DNA of 64,000 nucleotides from an uncultured bacterium (GTDB lineage: Bacteria > Bacillota > Clostridia > Lachnospirales > Lachnospiraceae). This document shows, one piece after another, positions 43,503-52,582 of the stretch; the stretch's first letter is position 1; every line of letters begins with the position of its first letter. The translations under genes and the position numbers were made by a program. The notes under the pieces were generated by a model. The model searched no databases and was not told the DNA's origin. It saw nothing but the letters and a program-made list of their open reading frames with translations. The stretch covers positions 62,001 through 126,000 of the forward strand of contig CAMTMP010000006.1 of the NCBI GenBank assembly GCA_947073545.1, read 5' to 3'.

Positions 43503-44591
43503 ATGATTTCAAATCAGATATTGCAAAACACGATTGAAGGTCTGAAAGCGATCGCCAGAGTGGAGCTTTGTGTCATGGACGTGGACGGGAAGGCGGCGGC
43601 TATGACGACGGAGGAGATGGAGCGGTGTGCCGGAGCTGCCGCGGAGTTCGCAGGATCTCCGGCCGATTCACAGGAGATTCAGGGGTACCAGTATTTTAAA
43701 ATATTTGACGAGCAGCAATTGGAGTATATTCTGGTAGCAGGCGGCGTGGGCGAAGACGTATACATGGTCGGTAAAATGGTGGCGTTTCAGATACAAAACC
43801 TGCTGATTGCCTACAAGGAACGGTTTGACAAGGATAATTTTGTAAAAAATCTGCTTCTCGACAACCTGCTTCTGGTGGATATATACAGCCGCGCGAAGAA
43901 GCTACATATACAGACCGACGTCAGGCGGGTGGCGCTCATTGTGGAGACGGACAACGTCAAGGACTGCAACGCCCTTGAGAGTGTGCGTGCTTATTTTGGC
44001 GTGAACAATAAAGACTTTATCACTGCCGTAGACGAAAATAACGTCATTGTAGTGAAAGATCTGTCCGAGGATGACAGCCCGCGGCAGATTGAACGGTGCG
44101 CGTCGGCAGTGGCGGCGTATTTGCGCAAGGAGAGCTTTAAGAACGTCCGCATTGCCTACGGTACGGTGGTAAACGAGATCAAAGGTGTGAGCAGTTCCTA
44201 CAAAGAGGCGAAAATGGCGCTGGATGTGGGAAAAATTTTCTTTGGCGAGCGCGATGTCATCGCATACAGCGAGCTTGGCATCGGACGGCTGATCTACCAG
44301 CTTCCGATTCCCCTGTGCAAGATGTTTATCAAGGAGATTTTTGACGGAAAAAGTCCCGATGAGTTCGACGAGGAGACGCTTGTTACCATCAATAAGTTTT
44401 TCGAGAACTCCCTGAACGTGTCGGAGACTTCCAGACAGCTTTTTATCCACAGAAATACGCTCGTCTATCGTCTGGATAAGCTGCAGAAGAGTACAGGGCT
44501 TGATCTGCGTGTGTTTGAGGACGCCATCACGTTTAAGATTGCATTGATGGTTGTAAAATATATGAAATATATGGAGTCGTTTGAGTTTTAG
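43503..44591 (+). CDS. CdaR/PucR-like transcriptional regulator
   Basis: 362 aa. An N-terminal sensor-like region (~1-105), a central GGDEF-like CdaR domain (~110-270, VRRVALIVETDNVK, VRIAYGTVVNEIKGVSSSYKEAKMAL) and a C-terminal PucR helix-turn-helix (~300-355): NSLNVSETSRQLFIHRNTLVYRLDKLQKSTGLDL. The usual role is an activator responding to a carbon source. Preceded by GAGGGGTGGGGG. Located just upstream of the division genes but separated from them by hairpins. Confidence 0.88.
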   Translation: MISNQILQNTIEGLKAIARVELCVMDVDGKAAAMTTEEMERCAGAAAEFAGSPADSQEIQGYQYFKIFDEQQLEYILVAGGVGEDVYMVGKMVAFQIQNLLIAYKERFDKDNFVKNLLLDNLLLVDIYSRAKKLHIQTDVRRVALIVETDNVKDCNALESVRAYFGVNNKDFITAVDENNVIVVKDLSEDDSPRQIERCASAVAAYLRKESFKNVRIAYGTVVNEIKGVSSSYKEAKMALDVGKIFFGERDVIAYSELGIGRLIYQLPIPLCKMFIKEIFDGKSPDEFDEETLVTINKFFENSLNVSETSRQLFIHRNTLVYRLDKLQKSTGLDLRVFEDAITFKIALMVVKYMKYMESFEF

Positions 44592-44613
44592 GGGAAGTTA
44601 ATGCGCTTTCATA

Positions 44614-44710
44614 GCGCGAAAAGAACTTCTAAAGACGTCCCGCCATAGGACGGGACGCCAAGAAGTTCTAAGTTTCGCGCAGGAGAATGCCAAAGAACGG
44701 GCATTCTCCG
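44614..44710. repeat. Two nested intergenic hairpins before ftsE
   Basis: First structure 44614-44680: outer GCGCGAAA / TTTCGCGC, middle AGAACTTCT / AGAAGTTCT, inner CGTCCCG / CGGGACG. Second structure 44683-44710: GGAGAATGCC / GGCATTCTCC. No T run follows. Looks like a palindromic repeat or leader structure. Confidence 0.6.
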
Positions 44711-44742
44711 ACAGGCAAATAAAAATTTAGGAGTGAAGAAAC

Positions 44743-45474
44743 GTGGCAGTAAAAAAGAAAAGAAAAGCCCCCGCGGTGGAGAATGAGATTATCAACCTGA
44801 CGAATGTGAGCAAGGCTTACTCGACCGGTGCGCCGGCTTTAAAAGATGTGAACCTTCATATCAGCAGGGGAGAATTTGTCTTTATCGTGGGTGACAGCGG
44901 CTCGGGGAAATCTACCCTGATTAAGCTTCTTTTGCGGGAACTGACGATCACCAGCGGCTATATCAATGTGATGGGCTATGACCTTTCCAAGATCAAACAC
45001 AGGAAAATCCCGAAATTCAGGAGAAATCTGGGGATTGTGTTTCAGGACTTCCGTCTTTTGAAGGACAGGAACGTCTATGAGAACGTTGCCTTTGCCCAGC
45101 GCATTATTCAGAAATCAAATAAGGAGATTAAGAAAAATGTGCCCAGCATTCTGGCCATCGTAGGTCTTGCGGGCAAGTATAAAGCGAAGCCAAGGCAGCT
45201 TTCCGGCGGTGAGCAGCAGAGAGTGGCGCTGGCGCGCGCGCTTGTGAACCAGCCCACGATTCTGCTGGCGGATGAGCCAACGGGTAATCTGGACCCGAAA
45301 AATTCATGGGAAATCATGAAACTTTTGGAGCAGATCAATGAAAACGGAACGACTGTTATCGTTGTTACCCATAACCGTGAAATAGTGAACGCGATGCAGA
45401 AGCGAGTAGTAACCCTGCGCCGCGGCGTCATTATCAGCGACGAGGAAAAGGGAGGGTACATCGATGAGGATTAG
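44743..45474 (+). CDS. ftsE: Cell-division ATP-binding protein FtsE
   Basis: 243 aa from GTG 44743, TAGGAG 9 bases upstream. Walker [20 protein letters not shown]-loop [19 protein letters not shown], signature [19 protein letters not shown], Walker [13 protein letters not shown] and the H-loop VVVTHN. Slightly longer than usual because of a basic N-terminal extension (VKKKRKAP). With FtsX it forms a complex at the septum that activates wall hydrolases rather than transporting. The ftsX ATG overlaps its 3' end. Confidence 0.97.
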   Translation: MAVKKKRKAPAVENEIINLTNVSKAYSTGAPALKDVNLHISRGEFVFIVGDSGSGKSTLIKLLLRELTITSGYINVMGYDLSKIKHRKIPKFRRNLGIVFQDFRLLKDRNVYENVAFAQRIIQKSNKEIKKNVPSILAIVGLAGKYKAKPRQLSGGEQQRVALARALVNQPTILLADEPTGNLDPKNSWEIMKLLEQINENGTTVIVVTHNREIVNAMQKRVVTLRRGVIISDEEKGGYIDED

Positions 45475-46360
45475 CACTTTTTTCTATACGCTCAAGCAGG
45501 GCTTCCGCAATATTTTCCGCAATAAGCTCTTTTCGCTGGCATCCATAGCGACCATTGCGGCCTGCCTTTTTCTTTTCGGTATATTTTACGCTGTTTTGGC
45601 AAACTTCCAGCATATTGTGAAGAACGCGGAGGAGGGTGTCTCTGTCTGGGTTTTCTTTGATGAGGGTATAGAGGACATCAGGATTCAGCAGATCGGCGAT
45701 ATGATTGCGAAGCGGCCCGAGGTGGCGAAGATGGAGTTCATCTCCGCGCAGGAGGCGTGGGAAGGTTTCCGGGATGAGTACCTCGGCGAGTACGGCGACG
45801 GCTTTACGGAGAACCCGCTGGAAAATTCCGCAAACTATCAAGTATATTTGAACGACGTGTCCATGCAGTCCGCACTGGTGACGTATCTGGAGTCCATTGA
45901 CGGCGTGCGGATGGTAAACCGTTCGGAGCTGGTGGCGACCACTCTGACAGGAATCAACGCGCTGATTGCTTATGTCTCTGTGGGCATCATTGCGATTCTC
46001 CTGGCGGTGTCCATCTTCCTGATCAGCAATACCGTGGCGATCGGTATTTCTGTCCGCAAGGAGGAGATCAATATTATGAAATATATTGGCGCTACCGACT
46101 TTTTCGTCCGTTCTCCCTTCGTGGTGGAAGGCATTATGATCGGACTGATCGGTGCGGCGATGCCGCTTGGCTTTATTTATACCATTTACAACGTAGTTTT
46201 GTCTTATGTGACGGATCGCTTTCCGCAGCTTTCTTCTCTGTTGAGCTTCGTGCCGGTGGGTGAAGTTTTTCATGTGCTCGTGCCCATTTCTCTGGGACTT
46301 GGCGTAGGCATTGGATTTTTGGGAAGTATCGTGACGGTGAGAAGGCATTTGAGAGTTTGA
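45464..46360 (+). CDS. ftsX: Cell-division membrane protein FtsX
   Basis: 298 aa. Four membrane helices: ~22-45 and three in the second half. A large extracellular loop (~50-165) includes the [24 protein letters not shown] segment that in relatives contacts PcsB/EnvC-type partners. The FtsX-type permease motif [29 protein letters not shown] is clear. GGAGG lies before the ATG inside ftsE. The hydrolase gene follows within 30 bases. Confidence 0.96.
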   Translation: MRISTFFYTLKQGFRNIFRNKLFSLASIATIAACLFLFGIFYAVLANFQHIVKNAEEGVSVWVFFDEGIEDIRIQQIGDMIAKRPEVAKMEFISAQEAWEGFRDEYLGEYGDGFTENPLENSANYQVYLNDVSMQSALVTYLESIDGVRMVNRSELVATTLTGINALIAYVSVGIIAILLAVSIFLISNTVAIGISVRKEEINIMKYIGATDFFVRSPFVVEGIMIGLIGAAMPLGFIYTIYNVVLSYVTDRFPQLSSLLSFVPVGEVFHVLVPISLGLGVGIGFLGSIVTVRRHLRV

Positions 46361-46386
46361 TAGTCTGTCTAAATAGGGGTTATAGC

Positions 46387-47616
46387 TTGAAGAGAGAAAT
46401 ACGGAAGAAGTTTAAAAAAATAGCGGGTGTTACATTATGCCTTGCGCTCGTGCTTTTCTGCGCCGTGCCGGGACCTTCCGTGCAGGCGGTTACCAGTGAG
46501 AGCATCCGCGAGAAGGAGCGGGAAATCGAGAAGGCGAAGGAGCAGGTTTCCGGCTTAAAGAGCAGCTTAACCGATGTGGAGAAGCTGAAAAAGGAGCTGG
46601 AGCAGTCGAAAAACGATTTGACGGCCTTTGTACAGCAGCTAGACGGGCAGCTTGCTGACATACAGGAGAACATAAAGAAATATAACACAATGATCAGCGA
46701 GAAAGAGAAAGAGATTGAGGAGACGGCGCGTGACCTAGACGAGGCGCAGGCCAGACAGGAGCAGCAGTATGCGGCCATGAAGAAGCGCATCCAGTTTATG
46801 TATGAACGCAGCGATTCTTTCTACATGGAAACTCTTTTCGGTTCCAACAGCATTGCGGGGATTGTGAACCGTGCCGACTATATCGAAGCGTTGTCACGCT
46901 ACGACAGAGATAAGCTGAATGAGTATGTGGAGACGCGCAAGTATGTGGAGCTTTGCAAGGAAGAGCTGGAGGTGGAGAAGCAGCTTCTGGATGAGGCCAG
47001 AGAGGCGGTAGAGCAGGAGGAAGCCAACGTCAACAGCCTGATCGGGGAGAAAGAAGCCCAGATTGTTTCCGTCAGTGGAGATATCGCCAATAAAGAGGCG
47101 GCTATCAAAGAATATGAGGACATGATTGCGCAGGAGAACGCCGAGATCGCCGCGCTGGAAAAGGCAGTGGCGGAGGAGAAGGCAAGACTGGAGGCGGAGA
47201 ACGCAAAGGCGAGAGTTTATAATGGCGGTATGTTTGCGTGGCCCTGTCCGAGTTACAAGCGGATCTCCGATGAGTATGGCAACCGCATTCACCCTATTCT
47301 TGGTACGCAGCAGTTCCACAACGGACTGGATATGGCAGCGGCTTCCGGCAGCGCCATATTGGCAGCTTACGATGGTGATGTGGTGGCAGCGGCCTACAGC
47401 AGCAGTATGGGCAATTATATTATGATCGATCACGGCAGCGGACTTTATACCATTTATATGCACTGCTCCGCGCTGTATGTTTCCAAGGGCCAGACCGTTT
47501 CCAAAGGGCAGAATATTGCGGCGGTAGGATCCACAGGCCGTTCCACCGGCCCGCATCTGCATTTCAGCGTGCGCCTAAACGGAAGCTACGTCAGCCCATG
47601 GAACTACTTGAAATAG
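46387..47616 (+). CDS. PcsB/EnvC-like murein hydrolase, M23 peptidase
   Basis: 409 aa from TTG 46387 (AGGGG 7 bases upstream). A TTG at 46357 is also in frame but has no ribosome-binding site. Signal peptide (about 12-35, ending near VQA), two long coiled coils (~38-130 and ~175-285) and a C-terminal LytM/M23 zinc domain: HNGLDMAAASGSAI (HxxxD), HGSGLYTIYMH and TGPHLHFSV (HxH). Secreted, cuts peptidoglycan cross-bridges, and in known systems is activated by FtsEX, whose genes are just upstream. Confidence 0.93.
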   Translation: MKREIRKKFKKIAGVTLCLALVLFCAVPGPSVQAVTSESIREKEREIEKAKEQVSGLKSSLTDVEKLKKELEQSKNDLTAFVQQLDGQLADIQENIKKYNTMISEKEKEIEETARDLDEAQARQEQQYAAMKKRIQFMYERSDSFYMETLFGSNSIAGIVNRADYIEALSRYDRDKLNEYVETRKYVELCKEELEVEKQLLDEAREAVEQEEANVNSLIGEKEAQIVSVSGDIANKEAAIKEYEDMIAQENAEIAALEKAVAEEKARLEAENAKARVYNGGMFAWPCPSYKRISDEYGNRIHPILGTQQFHNGLDMAAASGSAILAAYDGDVVAAAYSSSMGNYIMIDHGSGLYTIYMHCSALYVSKGQTVSKGQNIAAVGSTGRSTGPHLHFSVRLNGSYVSPWNYLK

Positions 47617-47621
47617 CATTG

Positions 47622-47873
47622 AGTCCATGCAGTACGGCTCAAAACAGAATGATGAAAGCTTGCTTTCAGCAGGCTGATTTTGAGCCGGACTATACGGCGA
47701 AAGCCGTACATGAGCGAAATTGACTCGAAGAGGCAATTTGCGAATGGCATGGACGGGAGAAAGGAAGCCGGAAGAAAGTTTGCTTTCAGCAGGCTGATTT
47801 TGAGGCGATCTATACGGCGAAAGCCGTACATGAGCAAATTGACCCGAAGAGGTAATTTGCGAATGTCATGGAC
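47622..47873. repeat. Tandem ~100-bp structured repeats between pcsB-like gene and ctpA
   Basis: Unit A 47654-47754 and unit B 47774-47873 are near-identical over 100 bases. Each holds GAAAGC..GCTTTC, TACGGCGAAAGCCGTA and AATT..AATT pairings. GTCCATGC (47622) pairs with GCATGGAC (47747), so unit A folds end to end, and CGGCTCAAAA / TTTTGAGCCG encloses the first stem. Open frames on both strands here only translate the repeat. Confidence 0.8.
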
Positions 47874-47901
47874 AGAGTATGAATTGAGGAGATGACTTGA
47901 T

Positions 47902-49266
47902 TTGGATTCAAAAAACAATGACAATCGTTATTATAATGACTATCCCTATCCGGGGGACGGCCGCCAGACCAATCCCTATTATAATAGCGGTAATAACAGT
48001 GGCTCGGGCTTTTATAACGGCGGTTTGGCCCCGCAGCAGCCTTCGCAGCCGGGCGGTGGCAGTGGCGGCAGCTTCCTGCTCGGAATGGTGCTGGGCGTTT
48101 TTCTTACAACGCTGATCTGCGGCTTCGTATTTGTGGGCATGAAAGTTTATGAAGCGGTGGACAGCAAGAACGTAGCGAAAAGGGGAACTGCGGCCAGTGT
48201 TGTCAGCGAGGACACGGACAAGAAGCTCGAGGCGATTGAGGATGTGATCGACGAGTATTATTATCAGGATGCGGATATCGATGTGGGCACCATGACCGAA
48301 GGTATGTATAAGGGAATGGTAAATGCCCTTGGCGATCCTTATTCCGTCTATTACACGGAGGAGGAGTGGAACGATTTGATGCAGGAAACGGCCGGTATCT
48401 ACTTTGGCATCGGTGCGTATCTGATGATCGATCCCAGCACGAGGCTTGGGAAGATATCGGGTGTTATAGAAAACACCCCCGCGGAGGAGGCGGGACTGCG
48501 TGCGGACGACCTGCTTTACCTCGTGGACGGCGAGAGTACCATGGGCATGGAACTCTCCGAGATCGTGTCCCGTATAAAGGGAGAGGAGGGCACAAAAGTC
48601 CACCTTACCATCTATCGGGAGGGGGAAGCGGACTATCTGGAGATAGACGTGGAGCGGCGGCAGATTGAAGCGCCCACGGTCAAGTATGAGATACTTGAAA
48701 ATAACATCGGTTATATTCAGATTACCGAGTTTGATGATGTGACCACCGATCAGTTTACCGAGGCTCTGGCCGTGATTAAGGGTTCCGGCGCAAAGGGGCT
48801 TGTTCTTGACCTGCGGGGAAATCCCGGCGGCAGTCTGAACGTGGTGGTGGATATCGCCAGACAAATCCTGCCAAAGGGCCTGATTGTCTACACCGAGGAT
48901 AAGTACGGTGAGCGCGACGAGTATACATGTGACGGCAAAAATGAGCTGGATATGCCGCTGGTGGTGCTTGTAAACGGCAATTCAGCCAGTGCGTCCGAGA
49001 TTTTGGCGGGTGCGATCAAGGATTACGACAAAGGGACTCTGGTGGGAACGACTACCTTTGGCAAGGGCATTGTCCAGCGGGTACTGCCATTGACTGACGG
49101 TACGGCGCTGAAACTTACGATCAGCGCGTACTATACGCCAAAGGGCAACAATATCCACGGGGTCGGCATCGAGCCGGACGTAGTATGCGAGTTCGACGGC
49201 GACGCTTACTACGATAGGGATGTGGATAACCAGTTGGAAAAAGCGCTCGAGGTGCTGGGGGAATAG
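47902..49266 (+). CDS. ctpA: Carboxyl-terminal processing protease (S41)
   Basis: 454 aa from TTG 47902, GAGGAGA about 9 bases upstream. An Asn/Tyr/Gly/Ser-rich cytoplasmic tail (~1-50), one membrane helix (~54-76), a PDZ domain (~165-245, TPAEEAGLRADDLLYLVDG) and the S41 catalytic core: LVLDLRGNPGGSLN, VNGNSASASEILAGAIKDY (Ser) and GTTTFGKGIVQ (Lys). Anchored outside the membrane, it trims or degrades envelope proteins. Its closeness to PcsB and FtsEX suggests control of wall hydrolysis (inference). Confidence 0.94.
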   Translation: MDSKNNDNRYYNDYPYPGDGRQTNPYYNSGNNSGSGFYNGGLAPQQPSQPGGGSGGSFLLGMVLGVFLTTLICGFVFVGMKVYEAVDSKNVAKRGTAASVVSEDTDKKLEAIEDVIDEYYYQDADIDVGTMTEGMYKGMVNALGDPYSVYYTEEEWNDLMQETAGIYFGIGAYLMIDPSTRLGKISGVIENTPAEEAGLRADDLLYLVDGESTMGMELSEIVSRIKGEEGTKVHLTIYREGEADYLEIDVERRQIEAPTVKYEILENNIGYIQITEFDDVTTDQFTEALAVIKGSGAKGLVLDLRGNPGGSLNVVVDIARQILPKGLIVYTEDKYGERDEYTCDGKNELDMPLVVLVNGNSASASEILAGAIKDYDKGTLVGTTTFGKGIVQRVLPLTDGTALKLTISAYYTPKGNNIHGVGIEPDVVCEFDGDAYYDRDVDNQLEKALEVLGE

Positions 49267-49272
49267 TGGGAT

Positions 49273-51408
49273 ATGGAGGCAAAAATTAAGGAGTATCTTT
49301 ATAAACACCGCGCTGCGCTGCTTTCGTGCATCCCGGCGTTGGTCATTTTTCTGCTTGCGACATACAGGCTGCCTGAGACAGGGCAGCCCATCCTGTTTAA
49401 CGATGAGATCGGATACTGGTCAAACAGCGCCTTTTTTCTGGGGATGGACTGGACGTCGGTGACGGGGAGGATCAATTATTATGCGTATGGATACAGTCTT
49501 CTGCTGATGCCCCTTCAGGTGATGGCGGAGCGGTTTGGATGGGGCTGGGAGACGCTGTACCATGCGGCGGTAGTGATGAACGGACTGTTTATTGTATTGA
49601 GCTATGGGATTGCCCTGAAGCTTACCAGACGGTACCTGCGCGGAATGAACGGAGTGGTCCGGACGGCGGCCTGCTTTGTGGTATGCACTTACTCCGCATA
49701 TCTCGTCTATGCGCATATTGGATGGACAGAATGCACGCTGCTGTTTTTCTTCTGGCTGTTTCTCTATGTGATGATGCGGGTTACCGATCGGCCGACGGTG
49801 GCGAATCACATTGCATTTGCGGTGGATGCCTTTTACCTCTATATGGTGCATCAGCGTTCGTTGGGGATTGTGGTGACGGCGGTTCTGGTCGTACTTTGTA
49901 TGCGGATTTTACGCAGGAACCGCATGAGGGACACGGCGGCGTTTTTGGGAAGCATGTATCTGTGCGGTCTTATTCACGGTGCGGTCAAGTGGAATCTACA
50001 GCATGTGAATTATCTGGGCGGGGAACCGGTTGCTTTTCGGGAAATTGTGGGACATGCCTTTACGGGAACGGCGAAGCTGCTCTTTGTGGCCGGGCTTGTG
50101 CTGCTGTTGCTTTTGTACCTGATAGAGAAAAGAAAGTATAAGATCCTGTTTGCGCTTCTCGCTGTGGGAATCCTGCTTGCGGCCGGCCTGTTCTACAGCA
50201 GAAACGGCGGCGGGGCGGAAAGCACCGTGGCGGTGGATGCGGCGGCAGGCGAAACTGTGGACAACTCAGGAGCAGGTGCGGCAGGCGAAGCCGTGGATGT
50301 GCGTATCTCTGTAAATGACTTTTCCGGTCAATGGGGAGTGGTGCGCAACCTCTTTACAGTGAATGGTCTGATCCGGCTGGGAATCAGTGTTGTGGGAAAA
50401 TGGTTTTATCTGGCATCGGCTACAGGCTTCGTGATTTGCTGGGGGATTGCGGGACTGTGCAAAAATGCGTGCATTCTGTGCCGGGACGGGGGGATTTGGA
50501 TGTACCGGCTATGCAGACGGAAGGGGGAGGCACCCGGACAGACGGAGGAAAAGGAGGCGCTGCTGCGCGAAAGAATCTGGCTGCTCGGTGTGTTTGCAGC
50601 TTGGTTTTCCACTTTCATGATCAGTGCAATCTATAAAGAGGGCTTCTATAAAAACGATGACCTTTTTAACGGCAGATATGCCGAGTTTACGATCGGTTTT
50701 TTGCTGCTGTATGGTTTAAACTGCCTTATAAATGACAAAAAATGGGTGCGCAAGCTGTTGCTGTGTGTGGTATTATATATCGCAGCAGGGCATTTGTGTC
50801 AGTATGCGATCGACGAGGTCGGCCGGACGGAATTTGAACTGGCGCACTGCGTCATGTTCGGGCGGATGGTCTGGAACTACGAGGTGCCGCTCGGTAAGGT
50901 GCGGGTGGTGGAAGACCATATCTTTCCGCTTGCCATAGCCTTTTTCGCCGTACTGAAGCCGTTGAGAGAGCGCTTCCCCAGAGTCGCGGCGGCAAGGACG
51001 GTTCTGGCTCTTGCGATTCCTTTCGTGGCATGGTCTTATCTGGGAAAATCGATCGTGGACAATTATGTGGTCGTCAGGAATGAAAAACAGGCGGAGCCGC
51101 TGCCACAGTTTGCCACCTGGATCAGTATACTGGGCAGGGGGGACGAGAAGATCTATTACACGATGGATTCGGCTAACCAAAGATATGCGGGGGCGCTGCA
51201 GTATATGGTGCAGGATCGGTCAGTTATCGTGACAGATCTGGCGCATGCGCCTTTTACGGAGGATGCTTTCTTTGTGGTGAGACAGGAATACATAGATTCG
51301 GATCAGGTGGCCGGACACTGTGAACTTGTCATGAACTCCAGAAGATATCTGCTCCTCATCAACAAAGACGGGGAATTGGCACAGCGGTGGCAGCCTTTCA
51401 AAGAATGA
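49273..51408 (+). CDS. Large polytopic GT-C-type glycosyltransferase
   Basis: 711 aa with about 12 membrane helices. The first extracellular loop has FNDEIGYWSNSAFFLGMDW (~40-58), placing an acidic pair where GT-C enzymes (ArnT/PMT group) keep their catalytic Asp. A non-conserved loop (~312-348, Gly/Ala/Val-rich) interrupts the middle, and the C-terminus (~610-711) is a soluble domain. It should transfer a sugar from a polyprenyl-phosphate donor to an outside acceptor. The DPM-type gene 22 bases downstream would make that donor. Starts 6 bases after ctpA. Confidence 0.75.
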   Translation: MEAKIKEYLYKHRAALLSCIPALVIFLLATYRLPETGQPILFNDEIGYWSNSAFFLGMDWTSVTGRINYYAYGYSLLLMPLQVMAERFGWGWETLYHAAVVMNGLFIVLSYGIALKLTRRYLRGMNGVVRTAACFVVCTYSAYLVYAHIGWTECTLLFFFWLFLYVMMRVTDRPTVANHIAFAVDAFYLYMVHQRSLGIVVTAVLVVLCMRILRRNRMRDTAAFLGSMYLCGLIHGAVKWNLQHVNYLGGEPVAFREIVGHAFTGTAKLLFVAGLVLLLLLYLIEKRKYKILFALLAVGILLAAGLFYSRNGGGAESTVAVDAAAGETVDNSGAGAAGEAVDVRISVNDFSGQWGVVRNLFTVNGLIRLGISVVGKWFYLASATGFVICWGIAGLCKNACILCRDGGIWMYRLCRRKGEAPGQTEEKEALLRERIWLLGVFAAWFSTFMISAIYKEGFYKNDDLFNGRYAEFTIGFLLLYGLNCLINDKKWVRKLLLCVVLYIAAGHLCQYAIDEVGRTEFELAHCVMFGRMVWNYEVPLGKVRVVEDHIFPLAIAFFAVLKPLRERFPRVAAARTVLALAIPFVAWSYLGKSIVDNYVVVRNEKQAEPLPQFATWISILGRGDEKIYYTMDSANQRYAGALQYMVQDRSVIVTDLAHAPFTEDAFFVVRQEYIDSDQVAGHCELVMNSRRYLLLINKDGELAQRWQPFKE

Positions 51409-51430
51409 TACGGGATTCAGGAGGCGTTCG

Positions 51431-52420
51431 ATGAAACTGATTATACAAATACCGTGCTATAATGAAGCGGAGACGCTGGAGATCGCGTTAAACGAGCTGC
51501 CGAAGCAGATTGACGGTGTGGATGAGATCGAGTATCTGATTATCAACGACGGCAGCGACGACGATACGGAGAAGGTGGCTCTGGAATGGGGGGTGCACTA
51601 TATTGTGCACTTTAAACGCAATCTGGGATTGGCAAAGGGCTTTTTGGCCGGAATTGATCTGGCACTGCGCCACGGGGCAGATATCATCGTCAACACGGAC
51701 GCGGACAACCAGTATTGCGGAGCGGATATTGAAAAGCTGATCCGTCCGATTCTGGATCGGGAGGCGGATATCGTGATCGGGGAGCGGCCCATCGAGGACA
51801 ATGCAGAGTTTTCTTATGTCAAGAAAAAGCTGCAACGGTTCGGCAGTTTCGTGGTGAGACTGGCGTCTAAGACCGATATACCCGACGCGCCCAGCGGTTT
51901 TCGGGCTTACAGCCGGAAGGCGGCCATGCGTGTGAACGTACATAACGAGTATACCTACACGCTGGAAACTATCGTTCAGGCGGGCAGGAATAAGATGGCG
52001 ATCACTTCGGTGCCCGTGAAGACGAATCCGGAACTTCGAAAGTCCAGGTTGATGCACTCCATTTTCGACTACGTGAAGAAGTCTATGCTGACGATCCTTC
52101 GGGCGGTTTTGATGTACAGGCCCCTGCGTGTGTTCACTATTTTGGGGACAACCGCCATGGCGGGCGGCGTCGCGATCGGAATCAGATTCATGATCTTCTT
52201 TTTTCAAGGAAATGGCGGCGGTCATACCCAGTCGCTGATTCTGGCGGCGATGCTGATTATCATTGGCAGTCAGACCTTTGTCACCGGACTGCAGGCGGAT
52301 ATCATATCGGCGAACCGCAAGCTTCTGGAAGACATTCAGTACCGTGTAAAGAAGCTGGAACTGGGATTGTTAGATCCGGAGGGCAGGGCGATAGAGAAAG
52401 AAGGTGAGAAACAGGATTAG
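51431..52420 (+). CDS. Polyprenyl-phosphate glycosyltransferase (DPM1-like GT2)
   Basis: 329 aa. GT2 domain: IQIPCYNEAETLEIALNELP, YLIINDGSDDDTEKVA, VNTDADNQYCGADIEKLI (DxD), IVIGERPIEDNAEFS, APSGFRAYSRKAAMRV. Two C-terminal membrane helices (~238-262 and ~272-295). Adds a sugar from a nucleotide donor to the lipid carrier on the inner face. Partner of the GT-C gene upstream. GGAGGCG before the ATG. Confidence 0.88.
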   Translation: MKLIIQIPCYNEAETLEIALNELPKQIDGVDEIEYLIINDGSDDDTEKVALEWGVHYIVHFKRNLGLAKGFLAGIDLALRHGADIIVNTDADNQYCGADIEKLIRPILDREADIVIGERPIEDNAEFSYVKKKLQRFGSFVVRLASKTDIPDAPSGFRAYSRKAAMRVNVHNEYTYTLETIVQAGRNKMAITSVPVKTNPELRKSRLMHSIFDYVKKSMLTILRAVLMYRPLRVFTILGTTAMAGGVAIGIRFMIFFFQGNGGGHTQSLILAAMLIIIGSQTFVTGLQADIISANRKLLEDIQYRVKKLELGLLDPEGRAIEKEGEKQD

Positions 52421-52500
52421 GTAATGTTTCAGCATTGTGATGTTTTTTTATGCAGGAAAAGGACATTATGCACAAAAATGTATTTTTTCGAGGACAATGC

Positions 52501-52529
52501 TTGTGAAATCGGGAATAAAGTTTTATAAT
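52501..52529 (+). promoter_or_regulatory. Fixed promoter of the switchable surface-protein locus
   Basis: TTGTGA (52501-52506), 17 bases and a perfect TATAAT (52524-52529). The GGAGGAGAG ribosome-binding site and the ATG at 52583 follow. All lie outside the inverted repeat that starts at 52594, so they stay put if the segment inverts. Confidence 0.75.
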
Positions 52530-52582
52530 CAATGATAGTGTCAACAAATATCAAAAAAATAATTTAGTGGAGGAGAGAGACA

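Noticed and set aside
45434..46348. 304-aa minus-strand open frame, His/Arg-rich
   Set aside because: Antisense to ftsX.
47604..47924. 106-aa minus-strand frame and 71-aa plus-strand frame across the repeats
   Set aside because: Both only translate the tandem structured repeats, giving the same peptide words twice. No ribosome-binding site.
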